Source of the DNA: Gemmobacter serpentinus
GTDB taxonomy: Bacteria; Pseudomonadota; Alphaproteobacteria; Rhodobacterales; Rhodobacteraceae
DNA length: 64,000 bases
Direction: 5' to 3'
NCBI RefSeq assembly: GCF_008973825.1
Contig: NZ_WCHR01000020.1
Location: 124,001 to 188,000 of the forward strand
Shown here one piece after another: positions 8,827 to 17,708 of this stretch. The notes beneath the pieces are model-generated. The model made no database searches. It was not told where the DNA came from and worked only from the letters and a program-made list of their open reading frames with translations. How positions within the stretch are numbered: the stretch's first letter is position 1; the number at the start of each line of letters is the position of its first letter. The translations under genes and the position numbers were made by a program.

Positions 8827-10200
8827 ATGTCGGATCGTGACAATCAGCTGAATGCCTGGGACCGGGATCACTTCTTCCATCCCTCGACCCATATGGGCGC
8901 GCATTCCCGGGGCGAGACCCCGATCCGCACCATCGCCGGCGGCGAGGGTGTCTATATTACCGACACCAACGGCAAGCGCAGCCTTGATGCCTTTGCCGGG
9001 CTCTATTGCGTCAATGTCGGCTATGGTCGGCAAGAAATCGCGGAGGCCATCGCGGAACAGGCGCGCAACCTGGCCTATTATCACGCCTATGTCGGGCATG
9101 GCACCGAAGCCTCGGTCACGCTGGCGCGCATGATCGTCGAGCGCGCGCCCAAGCACATGAGCCGGGTCTATTTCGGCCTCTCGGGGTCCGACGCGAACGA
9201 AACCAATATCAAGCTGGTCTGGTATTACAACAACACGCTTGGCCGTCCCGAGAAGAAGAAGATCATTTCGCGCTGGCGCGGGTATCATGGCTCGGGCGTG
9301 ATGACGGGCAGCATGACTGGCCTAGAGGCATTCCAGAAGGCGTTCGACCTGCCGCGCGCGCCGATCCTGCACACCGAGGCCCCCTATTACTTCCGCCGCG
9401 AAGACCGCAGCATGAGCGAGGAGCAATTCTCGGCCCATTGCGCGGCGAAGCTGGAAGACCTGATCCTGGCCGAAGGACCGGATACTGTTGCCGCCTTCAT
9501 CGGCGAGCCGATCCTGGGGACCGGCGGTATCGTGCCGCCGCCAAAGGGCTATTGGGCCGCGATTCAAGCGGTGCTGAAGAAATACGACATCCTGCTGATC
9601 GCCGATGAGGTGGTGACGGGCTTTGGCCGGCTGGGGACCATGTTCGGATCTGACCATTACGGGATGGAACCCGATCTGATCACCATCGCCAAAGGCCTGA
9701 CCTCGGCCTATCTGCCCCTGTCGGGCTCCATCGTCAGCCAGCGGATGTGGGATGTGCTTGTGCAGGGCTCTGATGCGATGGGTCCCATCGGCCATGGCTG
9801 GACCTATTCCGCCCACCCGGTCTGCGCTGCGGCCGGCGTGGCCAATCTCAAGCTGATCGACCAGCTGGATCTGGTCACCAACGCCCGTGAGACGGGGGCC
9901 TATTTCCAGGCGGCGCTTCGCGATGCGCTTGCCCATCACCGCAATGTCGGCGAAGTGCGCGGCGAGGGCCTGATGGCAGCCGTCGAATTGGTCGAAGACA
10001 GGGACGACCGCCGATTCTTTGATGCCGGGCGCAAAGTCGGCCCGCAAATCTATGCGGCGATGGCGGAAAAGGGCGTTCTGTCGCGCGCCATGCCGCAGGG
10101 CGATATCCTTGGCTTTGCGCCACCGCTCTGCCTGACCCGCGCCGAGGCCGATATCATCGTCTCCGCAATGGCGGGGGCGGTGAAATCGGTGCTGGGCTAG
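8827..10200 (+). CDS. PLP-dependent class III aminotransferase (omega-amine:pyruvate type)
   Basis: A 457-residue fold-type I class III aminotransferase. It resembles the putrescine/omega-amino-acid:pyruvate group (SpuC-like). The PLP lysine is K289 in DLITIAKGLTSAY, the cofactor-pyridine aspartate is D260 in IADEVVTGFGR, and the phosphate-binding SGSDANE motif is at 119-125. AAAGGA precedes the ATG. The upstream aldehyde dehydrogenase would oxidise the aldehyde formed, a standard pairing for catabolism of a terminal amine or beta/gamma-amino acid. The exact amine cannot be inferred from sequence. Confidence 0.92.
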   Translation: MSDRDNQLNAWDRDHFFHPSTHMGAHSRGETPIRTIAGGEGVYITDTNGKRSLDAFAGLYCVNVGYGRQEIAEAIAEQARNLAYYHAYVGHGTEASVTLARMIVERAPKHMSRVYFGLSGSDANETNIKLVWYYNNTLGRPEKKKIISRWRGYHGSGVMTGSMTGLEAFQKAFDLPRAPILHTEAPYYFRREDRSMSEEQFSAHCAAKLEDLILAEGPDTVAAFIGEPILGTGGIVPPPKGYWAAIQAVLKKYDILLIADEVVTGFGRLGTMFGSDHYGMEPDLITIAKGLTSAYLPLSGSIVSQRMWDVLVQGSDAMGPIGHGWTYSAHPVCAAAGVANLKLIDQLDLVTNARETGAYFQAALRDALAHHRNVGEVRGEGLMAAVELVEDRDDRRFFDAGRKVGPQIYAAMAEKGVLSRAMPQGDILGFAPPLCLTRAEADIIVSAMAGAVKSVLG

Positions 10201-10210
10201 GGCCCACCCC

Positions 10211-10233
10211 GCGCGACCCGACAAGGGTCGCGC
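10211..10233 (+). terminator. Hairpin after the aminotransferase gene
   Basis: Perfect 9-base stem GCGCGACCC / GGGTCGCGC with loop GACAA, 10 bases after the aminotransferase stop. There is no T-run, so it may attenuate or protect the transcript instead of ending it; the next gene begins 26 bases later. Confidence 0.5.
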
Positions 10234-10259
10234 GTCTTCCGCTTGCGAAAGGATCTGCC

Positions 10260-11219
10260 GTGGCCCGCCTGACCGTCACGCTTGCGACCCGGGACTGGGA
10301 TCATCTGACACCGTTGCTTCTGGGTGATGTGATCTCTGACCGGCTGGATCTTCGGATCACCCGGCTGGACAGCCTGTTACCCGCCGTGCGCGACCCTGAT
10401 CCGTTTGATGCGGTCGAAACCTCGCTGTCACGCTATGTGGCGCTGCGCGTGGCGGGCGAGGATCGGATCATCGGAATCCCGCATTTCATCATGCGCGGCT
10501 TTCGTCATCGCTGTGTGCTTGTGGCCCGGAACAGCCCCCTGACCTGCCTGTCACAGCTGAAGGGGGCCCGGATCGGTCTGACCGGCTGGCATGACACCGG
10601 CAATATCTGGACCCGTGCGGCCCTTTCCGACGCGGGCGTCGGCATCGAGGATGCCCGCTGGTTCGCAGGGCGGCTGACGGCCGATCACCCGATCACGGAC
10701 CGTTTGCGCGGCTACGGGCGCCCGGGCCGGATCGAACCTTGCCCGGACGAGGTGCCGATGCTGGATCTGCTGGCCAGCGGCGCGCTGGATGCGATCTGCA
10801 CGCCTTTCATGCCAGCGGGCAGCTTTGGCCCCGATGCGGCGTTGCGGCCCCTGCTGCCCGATGTGGTGGCGGCAGAGTCCGCGTGGTTTGCCCGGTCCGG
10901 CTATATCCCCGGGCATCACATGATCAGCATCCGCCGCGAGGTCGCGCAGCGTGAACCCTGGATCGCGGCAGAGATCAGCCGGCTGCTGGATCAATCCCGC
11001 GCGGTCTGGCGGGCCAAGCGGCGCAAATATGCCGAGACCAGCCCCTGGCTGCTGGATGAGTTGCTGCGGGCCGCGCGCGCCATCCCGGACGGCACCGAGG
11101 CCAGTGGTGCAGCGGCGAACCAGGCCATGCTGGCTGCATTCTGCGACGCTCTGGCGGAACAACAGATTTTGCCCGCGCGCCCCGACCCAGCGTCGCTGTT
11201 CGACCTGCATCCCCAGTAA
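10260..11219 (+). CDS. 4,5-dihydroxyphthalate decarboxylase-like protein
   Basis: A 319-residue protein with a GTG start preceded by GAAAGGA. It resembles the 4,5-dihydroxyphthalate decarboxylase family, which has a type 2 periplasmic-binding-protein fold. Supporting stretches are GIPHFIMRGFRHRCVLV (near 75), LKGARIGLTGWHDTGNIWTR (near 100) and LASGALDAICTPFMP (near 170), ending with a helical PWLLDELL segment. No signal peptide is visible, so it is probably cytoplasmic and either a decarboxylase or a ligand-binding protein. It lies between the aminotransferase and an aldolase in one direction. Family placement is fairly sure; substrate is not. Confidence 0.75.
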   Translation: MARLTVTLATRDWDHLTPLLLGDVISDRLDLRITRLDSLLPAVRDPDPFDAVETSLSRYVALRVAGEDRIIGIPHFIMRGFRHRCVLVARNSPLTCLSQLKGARIGLTGWHDTGNIWTRAALSDAGVGIEDARWFAGRLTADHPITDRLRGYGRPGRIEPCPDEVPMLDLLASGALDAICTPFMPAGSFGPDAALRPLLPDVVAAESAWFARSGYIPGHHMISIRREVAQREPWIAAEISRLLDQSRAVWRAKRRKYAETSPWLLDELLRAARAIPDGTEASGAAANQAMLAAFCDALAEQQILPARPDPASLFDLHPQ

Positions 11220-11257
11220 CTCCGATCCCAAACCACACCAACTCCCGCGAGGTTTTC

Positions 11258-11998
11258 ATGGACTGCGCCTTCTGGATGAGCACCCCCAACCTTGACCTGC
11301 TCGAGATGGTTGCCGGACAGGGGTTCCGCACCCTCGTCTGTGACATCGAACATAATGCCTTCGCCCCCGAGCGGCGCGAGGCACTGGTGGTCGCCGCCAA
11401 GGCGATGGGGCTGGCGGTCTATTTCAAGATCGAAGGGCCAGAGCCTGTCCATGTTCAGCGCGCCGCCGATCTGGGCATCGATGGCGTCATCATTCCCCAT
11501 GTCGGCCGCTTGGCAGAGACGGCTACGACACTCGCCACCGCAAAATACCCGCCGCTGGGCACGCGCAGCTATGCGGGCGGGCGCTCGACCGGGTTTTCGG
11601 CCCTGGATGCAGATTTCTTCCAACGCTCGAACCGCAATTTCCGTTGCCTGCCCATGATCGAAACCGCCGAGGCGTTTGAGGATGTGGAAGCGATTTTGGC
11701 GCATCATTGTGTCGATGGCATCTTCATCGGTCCCTTCGATCTGGCGCTGACCCGTGGCCGGGCCGGCTATGCTTTCACCGAGGCCGACCGCGCAGATATT
11801 GACCAGCTGGTGGCAGCCGCCAAGAGGGCTGGCAAGCCCTGGTGGATGCCAGCCTGGCGCGCAGCAGAGCAGAGTTTTGCCCTGGATCATGGGGCGGAAA
11901 TGGCTGTGGTCAGCGGCGAGCATGGCGTGATGGCGCGCGGATTGGCGCAGGCCATTGCCGCGCTGCCGCCCGGTGTCACGCTGGCAGGCAAGACCTGA
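11258..11998 (+). CDS. HpcH/HpaI-family class II aldolase
   Basis: A 246-residue TIM-barrel aldolase of the HpcH/HpaI family. These metal-dependent enzymes cleave 2-keto-4-hydroxy acids to pyruvate (or a homologue) and an aldehyde. Landmarks are DIEHNAF near residue 24, GIDGVIIPHVGR near 75, the metal-ligand motif PMIETAEAFEDVEAI and GIFIGPFDLAL. Family members usually show PMIET followed by a D in the GPxDL motif, both present. GAGG lies five bases before ATG 11258. Last gene of the Lrp-led plus-strand group. Confidence 0.87.
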   Translation: MDCAFWMSTPNLDLLEMVAGQGFRTLVCDIEHNAFAPERREALVVAAKAMGLAVYFKIEGPEPVHVQRAADLGIDGVIIPHVGRLAETATTLATAKYPPLGTRSYAGGRSTGFSALDADFFQRSNRNFRCLPMIETAEAFEDVEAILAHHCVDGIFIGPFDLALTRGRAGYAFTEADRADIDQLVAAAKRAGKPWWMPAWRAAEQSFALDHGAEMAVVSGEHGVMARGLAQAIAALPPGVTLAGKT

Positions 11999-12057
11999 GG
12001 CCCCGGAAATGCGTGCAGCCGGCCCCATCCCGCCTTCGCCAACGACGCGCCATCTGG

Positions 12058-12075
12058 GACAGCCTGAGGGCTGTC
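12058..12075. terminator. Short hairpin between convergent genes
   Basis: A 7-base perfect stem GACAGCC / GGCTGTC with loop TGAG, placed between the convergent aldolase and GntR-type genes. There is no T-run; it could be a weak bidirectional terminator. Confidence 0.4.
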
Positions 12076-12091
12076 ATCGGCGGCTGGCGGG

Positions 12092-12991
12092 CTAGCTGTC
12101 GGCAGCGTTGCGCAGATGCTGGCGCAACAGGGCCGCAGCCCAGTCGATCTTGCCGGCTTCGATCGCATCAAGAATGGCAATATGTTCGTTGCAGGATTAC
12201 TGCAATCGATCCGGGCCAAGCACCTGATAATAGACCGTTTCCTGCATCCGGCGCAGATTGTTCTGGCGCTGGATCGCCTCATGGAGAAAGCGGTTGCCGG
12301 ACCATGAGGCGATGGTTTCGTGAAAATTGGCGTTGACGCGGAACCATTCGTCACTTCCGACCGAGTTCGGCGGCGCCTCTCGCACCAGTTCATGTGCGCG
12401 GCGGATCTGGCGGATCTGTTCAGGATCGGCGGAGAACCCCGGCGTCTGCAGGGCCGCGCATTCGACGATGATGCGGAATTCGTAGCTGGCCGCGTAATCG
12501 GCGTCGGTCTCCAGCGAATCCACGAACCGCCAGCCATGACCCGGCAAACGCCGTGCCAAGCCCTCGGCGGCAAAGCGCATCAACAGCTTGCGGATCAGCC
12601 CGCGCGATTCCCCATAGCGTGGAAGCAATTCGGCTTCCGACACCTCTTGCGGCAAAAGCCCCGCCGCACGGTCGCGCATGATCTGCTGATACAGGGCTTC
12701 GGCGGGCGAGCTGGGCAACAGATCCGTAATCGATTCACCCGTGATGTCACGCGCGACCGCCATGCCGCGCCCCCCCGCTGGCGTCACGACCCCCTTTTCG
12801 GCCAACAGATCCAGCGCCGCGGCGACCGGCGAGCGTGACACACCAAAGCTGCGGGCCAGATCGGTGGTCGACAGCCGGGTGCCCGGGCTCAGCCCAAGGT
12901 CGCGGATCCGTTGCAGAATGCGCCGCGCGACCTCGATCTGAAGGTCACTGGGCAGGTCGTCCTGATCGTCAGTCCGGGCGTCTGGGGTCAA
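12092..12991 (-). pseudogene. Tandem-winged-helix GntR/FCD regulator interrupted by in-frame TAA
   Basis: Translation from TTG 12991 (SD AGGAG seven bases upstream) gives a GntR-type winged helix, a second winged-helix-like segment and an FCD ligand domain. It is parallel to the intact protein at 27393-28325. The frame is broken by TAA at 12197-12199 after GPDRLQ. Beyond it the same frame continues SCNEHIAILDAIEAGK to a second stop at 12092. The lost part corresponds to the last FCD helices, ARDHLAIL...VRHL in the intact paralogue. It carries two of the histidines (EH of EHIAIL and H of RQHL) normally used for metal/ligand binding. It may be a pseudogene, a truncated regulator with altered sensing, or a sequencing error. 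An ATG at 13066 is possible but lacks an SD. The gene diverges from the C45 peptidase operon. Confidence 0.75.
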
Positions 12992-13134
12992 TGCAATGCT
13001 CCTGTGCGGATTGGAACAAATTGCATTCTGCAAGGGCGTAAAATCAACAGATTTCTCAAATGGCAAAATTTTCGCTTTTCATATGATCAAAATTCAATAA
13101 CCTGTGAGAAAGAATACAACAGGGAATCTCGAAG
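12992..13134. promoter_or_regulatory. AT-rich divergent promoter region
   Basis: The 143 bases between the interrupted GntR gene and the C45 peptidase gene are distinctly AT-rich (especially 13040-13125) against GC-rich surroundings, as expected of a divergent promoter. The stretch around 13073-13100 contains the imperfect palindrome TTTTCATATGATCAAAA. I cannot assign -35 and -10 boxes with confidence. Confidence 0.45.
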
Positions 13135-14295
13135 ATGACAGAGGTCACCGCCTTTCCGCTGATCGAGGTCCGCGGGGCGCCGAAAGCGCGTGGCGAAAGC
13201 TATGGTGAGCAGGCGCGCGAGCGCGTCCGCCTTTCTGCAGGGCATTATGAAGCGCAGCTGGGCCGACTGGGCTATGACCGCACAGAGGTGGCGCGGCTGG
13301 TGCAGACCTTCTTGCCGCGCATCCGCGATTGGGCACCGGATCTGGTCGAGGAGATGGAAGGCATCGCCCGCGGGGCCGCCGTGGACCTGACCACCGTGGT
13401 GCTGGTCAATGCCCGCACCGAGGTGCTGCAACTGGCCCGGCGCGAGAAGAACCTGCCCGAAGACGAGCCCGATGGTTGCACCGGCGCGGTGATCCTGCCC
13501 GAAGCCACCCGCGAGGGGCGGCTGCTCCATGGCCAGAACTGGGACTGGAAATCGGAATGCACCGACACTTCGGTCGTGCTGAAGATCGAGCGCGAAGACG
13601 GCCCTTCGATCCTGACATTTACCGAGGCCGGCGGCCTGGCGCGCAGCGGCTTCAACTCGATCGGCACCACCATCACCGCCAATTATCTGGAATGCGAACG
13701 CGACTACCGCGAGATCGGCATCCCCCTGCCCTTCATCCGCCGCCGCGCGCTTGAAGCGGCATCCTATGCGATGTCGCTGCGGGTGGTGGCGATCACACCG
13801 AAATCCGGGTCGAACAACATGATGCTCTCGACCGCCGAGGGACACGCCGTCGACCTGGAATGTGCCCCAGACGAGGCGTTCACCCTGTTCCCCAGGAACG
13901 ACATGATCGTCCATGCCAATCATTGGCAAAGCCAGGTGGCGCTGAGCAAGCTGCGCGAGACGGGCTTGGCGCAGGTGCCCGACAGCCTCTATCGGGATCA
14001 CCGGGTCGAAAAGCGGCTGATGGCGCGGCATGGCGATATCACGATGGATGACCTGAAGGCGGCGCTGTTCGACCGTTTCGGGGCACCTTTGGCGGTCTGT
14101 CGCGCGCCCCTGACCCGAGAGGGTGTCGACAACCTCTCGGCCACGGTTGCCATGATCCTCTGCGATCCGGCGCTTGGGGTGATGGAAGTGGCACCGCTGC
14201 CAGCCGTTCAGCGCAACTTCACCCGCTACGAACTGGCGATGGACCCCGAGATGCAGGCAAGATTTGCCAATGGCCGTCTGGCGGAGGCGGGCTGA
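13135..14295 (+). CDS. C45-family peptidase / acyl-CoA:6-APA acyltransferase-like Ntn hydrolase
   Basis: A 386-residue member of the C45 family, named after fungal isopenicillin-N acyltransferase. These Ntn hydrolases self-cleave before a nucleophilic cysteine. Here the processing site is DG-C115-T in EPDGCTGAVIL, followed by the family-typical LLHGQNWDW segment and later the NSIGTTITANYL region. It may hydrolyse or transfer an N-acyl group of a small peptide or acyl-amino acid. It has no signal peptide. Its stop overlaps the start of the permease gene (TGATG), so it heads an operon with a peptide ABC transporter that could import its substrate. Substrate is not predictable. Confidence 0.87.
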   Translation: MTEVTAFPLIEVRGAPKARGESYGEQARERVRLSAGHYEAQLGRLGYDRTEVARLVQTFLPRIRDWAPDLVEEMEGIARGAAVDLTTVVLVNARTEVLQLARREKNLPEDEPDGCTGAVILPEATREGRLLHGQNWDWKSECTDTSVVLKIEREDGPSILTFTEAGGLARSGFNSIGTTITANYLECERDYREIGIPLPFIRRRALEAASYAMSLRVVAITPKSGSNNMMLSTAEGHAVDLECAPDEAFTLFPRNDMIVHANHWQSQVALSKLRETGLAQVPDSLYRDHRVEKRLMARHGDITMDDLKAALFDRFGAPLAVCRAPLTREGVDNLSATVAMILCDPALGVMEVAPLPAVQRNFTRYELAMDPEMQARFANGRLAEAG

Positions 14296-15236
14296 TGCTG
14301 CGCTTCCTGCTCACGCGGATTCTGAGCGCGATCCCGACGATGTTGATCGTCACCATGGCGATCTTCGCATTGATGCGGATCATTCCGGGCGATCCGGCGG
14401 CCCTGATGCTGGGGGATATGGCCCAGCCCGGCCAGCTTGAGGAACTGCGCGCGCGCATGGGGCTGGACAAACCGCTGCCGGTGCAATTCGCCACATGGTT
14501 GGGGAATGTGCTGACCGGCGACTTCGGCAAGTCCACCGCCACCGGCGAAGCGGTGCTGCCATTGATCTTCGAGCGATTTTCGGTCTCGGCCACGGTGGTG
14601 CTGGTGGCGGTGTTGTTCGCATCACTGATCGCGGTCCCGGCCGGGATGATCGCGGCATGGCGGCAAAACCGTCTGAGCGATGTGATGATCGTCGGCACCG
14701 CGACCCTGTTCCTGTCGATCCCCAGCTTCTGGCTGGGATTGATGCTGCTGACAATCTTCGGGCTCTGGCTCGGATGGTTGCCGGTGGTGGGCTATGTGTC
14801 GGTCGCAGACAATCTGGGGGACGGATTGCTTTACCTCATCATGCCAGTGATGACGCTGGTGATGGTCGAGGCGGGTGCCATCACCCGCATGGCGCGTGCC
14901 AGCACGATCGAGGTGGCGCGGCTGGAATACATCACCCATGCCCGCGCCAAGGGCCTGTCCGAACGTGCGGTGATGTGGCGGCACGCCTTTCGCAACGCCT
15001 TCGCGCCGACCTGGACCCTGATCGGGCTGATCCTTGGCAGCCTGCTCGCGAATATCGCGGTCACCGAAACCGTCTTCACCATCCCCGGACTTGGCCGGAT
15101 GCTGATCGACGGGATTTTTGCGCGCGACTATCCGGTGGTGCAGGGCTGTATGCTGTTCATCGCATTCCTTTATGTCGCGGTGAACCTGCTGGTTGACCTG
15201 ATCTATCCGCTGCTTGATCCGCGGGTGACGGCATGA
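14295..15236 (+). CDS. Peptide ABC transporter permease, DppB type (second system)
   Basis: A 313-residue DppB/OppB-family inner-membrane permease, clearly related to the one at 4109-5053. It starts MLRFLLTRILSAIPTMLIV, has RIIPGDPAALMLGD near 30 and the coupling loop EYITHARAKGLSERA near 210. GGAGG lies seven bases before its ATG, and the start overlaps the C45 peptidase stop. It pairs with the next gene, whose start overlaps its stop as ATGA. Confidence 0.93.
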   Translation: MLRFLLTRILSAIPTMLIVTMAIFALMRIIPGDPAALMLGDMAQPGQLEELRARMGLDKPLPVQFATWLGNVLTGDFGKSTATGEAVLPLIFERFSVSATVVLVAVLFASLIAVPAGMIAAWRQNRLSDVMIVGTATLFLSIPSFWLGLMLLTIFGLWLGWLPVVGYVSVADNLGDGLLYLIMPVMTLVMVEAGAITRMARASTIEVARLEYITHARAKGLSERAVMWRHAFRNAFAPTWTLIGLILGSLLANIAVTETVFTIPGLGRMLIDGIFARDYPVVQGCMLFIAFLYVAVNLLVDLIYPLLDPRVTA

Positions 15237-16066
15237 GCGTGCTTGGCCTGAAAATGCCCGCCCTGCGGCTGAACGGACTGCTGGGGGCGCTGATCCTTGG
15301 CAGCGTGGTGCTGATCGCGATCTTCGGTCCGCTGCTGGTCTCGGGCGATCCGATGGCGCTGGATTTCGCCGCAAGGCTCAAGGGACCGATGTCCGGGCAT
15401 CCGCTCGGCGGCGACGAGTTTGGCCGCGATGTGATGCTGAGGCTGATCCATGGCGCGCGCACCAGCATCTGGATCGCGTTTTTCACCACCTGTTTTGCGG
15501 TGGCTGGTGGCTTGGCCATCGGCATTCTGGCGGGCTTTCTGCGCGGCTGGGTCGATCGGGTCCTGATGATGTTCAACGATGCTCTGCTGGCCTTTCCGGG
15601 CCTGTTGCTGGCGCTTGGGTTCATGGCGGTCTTTGGGGCCAGCCGGCAAGGGATCATCATCGCCCTGGGTCTGGCCTATATGCCCGTGGTGGTGCGGGTT
15701 GTGCGCGGCACGGTGCTTTCGCTGCGCGAGCGCGAATTCGTCGAAGCCTCACGCGTGATGGGCAATTCCGAACTGACCACGATGTTTCGCCATATCCTGC
15801 CCAACTGCCTGGCGCCGGTGACAGTGCTTGCGACCACGATGTTCGGCTGGGTGATCCTGGCGGAAAGCGCGCTCAGCTTCCTCGGGCTTGGCGTGCCGCC
15901 ACCAGAACCCAGCTGGGGCAACATGCTGTCGACCGCAAGGCCCTATGCCGGGCAGGCACCGCATCTGATCTTTCTGCCGGGACTTTGCATCTCTGTGACG
16001 CTGCTCGGGGTGAACATGTTTGGCGATGCGGTCCGCGACTGGCTTGACCCCAAGATGCAAGGATGA
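15233..16066 (+). CDS. Peptide ABC transporter permease, DppC type (second system)
   Basis: A 277-residue DppC/OppC-family permease. It has an N-terminal membrane helix (LLGALILGSVVLIAIFGPLL), the family-typical HPLGGDEFGRDVMLRL segment near 60 and the coupling loop EFVEASRVMGNSE near 165. It is paired with the preceding DppB-type gene and overlaps the following ATPase gene. Confidence 0.93.
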   Translation: MSVLGLKMPALRLNGLLGALILGSVVLIAIFGPLLVSGDPMALDFAARLKGPMSGHPLGGDEFGRDVMLRLIHGARTSIWIAFFTTCFAVAGGLAIGILAGFLRGWVDRVLMMFNDALLAFPGLLLALGFMAVFGASRQGIIIALGLAYMPVVVRVVRGTVLSLREREFVEASRVMGNSELTTMFRHILPNCLAPVTVLATTMFGWVILAESALSFLGLGVPPPEPSWGNMLSTARPYAGQAPHLIFLPGLCISVTLLGVNMFGDAVRDWLDPKMQG

Positions 16067-17697
16067 TGCCGATGAATGCGCAGCCCCCGCTGCTTTCAGT
16101 GCGCAACCTGACGGTGCGCCCGGGTCGGACCCTGCCGCCGGTGGTGCGCGACCTGTCCTTTGACATTGCCCCGGGCGAGATGCTGGCTCTTGTTGGCGAA
16201 AGCGGGTCGGGCAAGACCATGGCCGCGCGCTCGGTGTTGCGCCTGCTGCCTGCGCCGTTGATGCCGGTCGAGGGCAGTTCGATCCGCCTGAAAGGCAGCG
16301 AACTGCTGACGCTGTCGGACCACGAGATGTGCAAGGTGCGCGGCGCGCGCATCGGCATGGTGTTTCAGGAGCCGATGGTTTCGCTGAACCCCGCCATGCA
16401 GATCGGCAAACAGATGGCCGAGGCATTGCGTCTGCATCACCGCCTGTCGGATGCAGAGATCCGCGACCGCAGCCTTGCGATGCTGGAACGCATCCGTATC
16501 AAGGACCCTGCCAAATGCCTGGCGGCCTGGCCGCACGAATTTTCGGGCGGGATGCGGCAGCGGATCATGCTGGCCTCGGTCATGCTGCTGAAGCCCGAAT
16601 TGCTGATCGCGGATGAACCGACCACGGCACTGGATACGCTGGTGCAACGCGATGTGCTGGATCTGATGGTCGAACTGACCCAAGAGCAGGGCACCGGCGT
16701 TCTGCTGATCAGTCATGATCTCGGCATGGTGGCGAAATACGCCCCTAGCGTCGTGGTCATGCAGTCAGGTATCGCGGTGGAACAGGGCCGCAGCGCCAAA
16801 GTGCTAACGGCCCCGGCGCATCCCTATACCAAAAGCCTGATCGATGCGCTGCCACGCCGCGCCGAAGGTGGCAGCCGCGACACCACCGCGCGCCCGGCGC
16901 TGATCGAAGTGCAGGGGGTCGTCATCGATTACCCGGGGCGCGAGCGGTTCTTGCGCCGCGACCCGCCCAAACGCGCCGTCCATGGCGTCGATCTGACCAT
17001 CGGCAGCGGCGAGACGCTGGCGCTTGTCGGGGCTTCTGGCTCCGGCAAGACCACCATCGGGCGCGCCATTGTCGGGCTTGTGCGGCCCAGTGCCGGGGCC
17101 ATCCGCTATCAGGGCCACGACCTGCTGCAAGCGGGGCCGGAAACCGCGCGGTTGCGCGCGCGGATGCAGATCGTTTTCCAAGACCCCTACTCTTCGCTCG
17201 ATCCACGCCAACGCATCGAAAAAGTGGTGGCCGAACCGCTGCTGCTGGACAAGGCGATGACTGCGGCCGACCGCCGCGATCGCGTGCGCGCGGTGTTCGA
17301 AGAGGTCGGGCTTCCATGGGCCCTGGCCGATCGCCTGCCACATCAGCTTTCGGGCGGGCAACGCCAGCGCGTGGCCATTGCCCGCGCCATCGTGCGCAAC
17401 CCGGCCTTTGTGGTGGCGGATGAGCCGGTCTCGGCGCTGGATATGACAGTGCAAAAGCAGATCCTGCGGCTGATCCGGGCCTTGCAGGACAAGCACGGCT
17501 TCGCCTGTCTTTTCGTGTCGCATGATCTTGGCGCGGTCGAACAGGTCGCCGACCGCGTCGCGGTGATGGAAAACGGGCTTATCGTCGAAATGGGGACACG
17601 GGACGAGATCTTTGACACCCCCCAGCACGACTATACGCGGCGGCTGCTGGATGCGGCGATGCTGATCGACCGCAGCTTCGGCGCGGTCATGGCCTAG
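16063..17697 (+). CDS. Peptide ABC transporter, fused double ATP-binding protein (second system)
   Basis: A 544-residue fused ATPase with two ABC domains. Domain 1 carries Walker A GESGSGKT near residue 46, signature FSGGMRQR and LLIADEPTTALD. Domain 2 carries GASGSGKT near 324, LSGGQRQR and VVADEPVSALD. The annotated ATG overlaps the permease stop; a third in-frame ATG at 16072 sits eight bases after AAGGA and may be the real start. It energises the permease pair encoded before it. It is related to, but clearly diverged from, the fused ATPase at 1638-3293. Confidence 0.93.
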   Translation: MMPMNAQPPLLSVRNLTVRPGRTLPPVVRDLSFDIAPGEMLALVGESGSGKTMAARSVLRLLPAPLMPVEGSSIRLKGSELLTLSDHEMCKVRGARIGMVFQEPMVSLNPAMQIGKQMAEALRLHHRLSDAEIRDRSLAMLERIRIKDPAKCLAAWPHEFSGGMRQRIMLASVMLLKPELLIADEPTTALDTLVQRDVLDLMVELTQEQGTGVLLISHDLGMVAKYAPSVVVMQSGIAVEQGRSAKVLTAPAHPYTKSLIDALPRRAEGGSRDTTARPALIEVQGVVIDYPGRERFLRRDPPKRAVHGVDLTIGSGETLALVGASGSGKTTIGRAIVGLVRPSAGAIRYQGHDLLQAGPETARLRARMQIVFQDPYSSLDPRQRIEKVVAEPLLLDKAMTAADRRDRVRAVFEEVGLPWALADRLPHQLSGGQRQRVAIARAIVRNPAFVVADEPVSALDMTVQKQILRLIRALQDKHGFACLFVSHDLGAVEQVADRVAVMENGLIVEMGTRDEIFDTPQHDYTRRLLDAAMLIDRSFGAVMA

Positions 17698-17708
17698 GGG
17701 ACCCGGCA

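Noticed and set aside
11887-12573. A minus-strand frame over the end of the GntR gene, considered as evidence of a frameshift
   Set aside because: Its peptide has no FCD features, while the original frame continues with FCD sequence after the stop, so the event is a nonsense change and not a frameshift.
13073-13100. TTTTCATATGATCAAAA as an operator in the C45 peptidase promoter
   Set aside because: The symmetry is imperfect and no matching copy is seen near the paralogous regulator; kept only as part of the AT-rich region.
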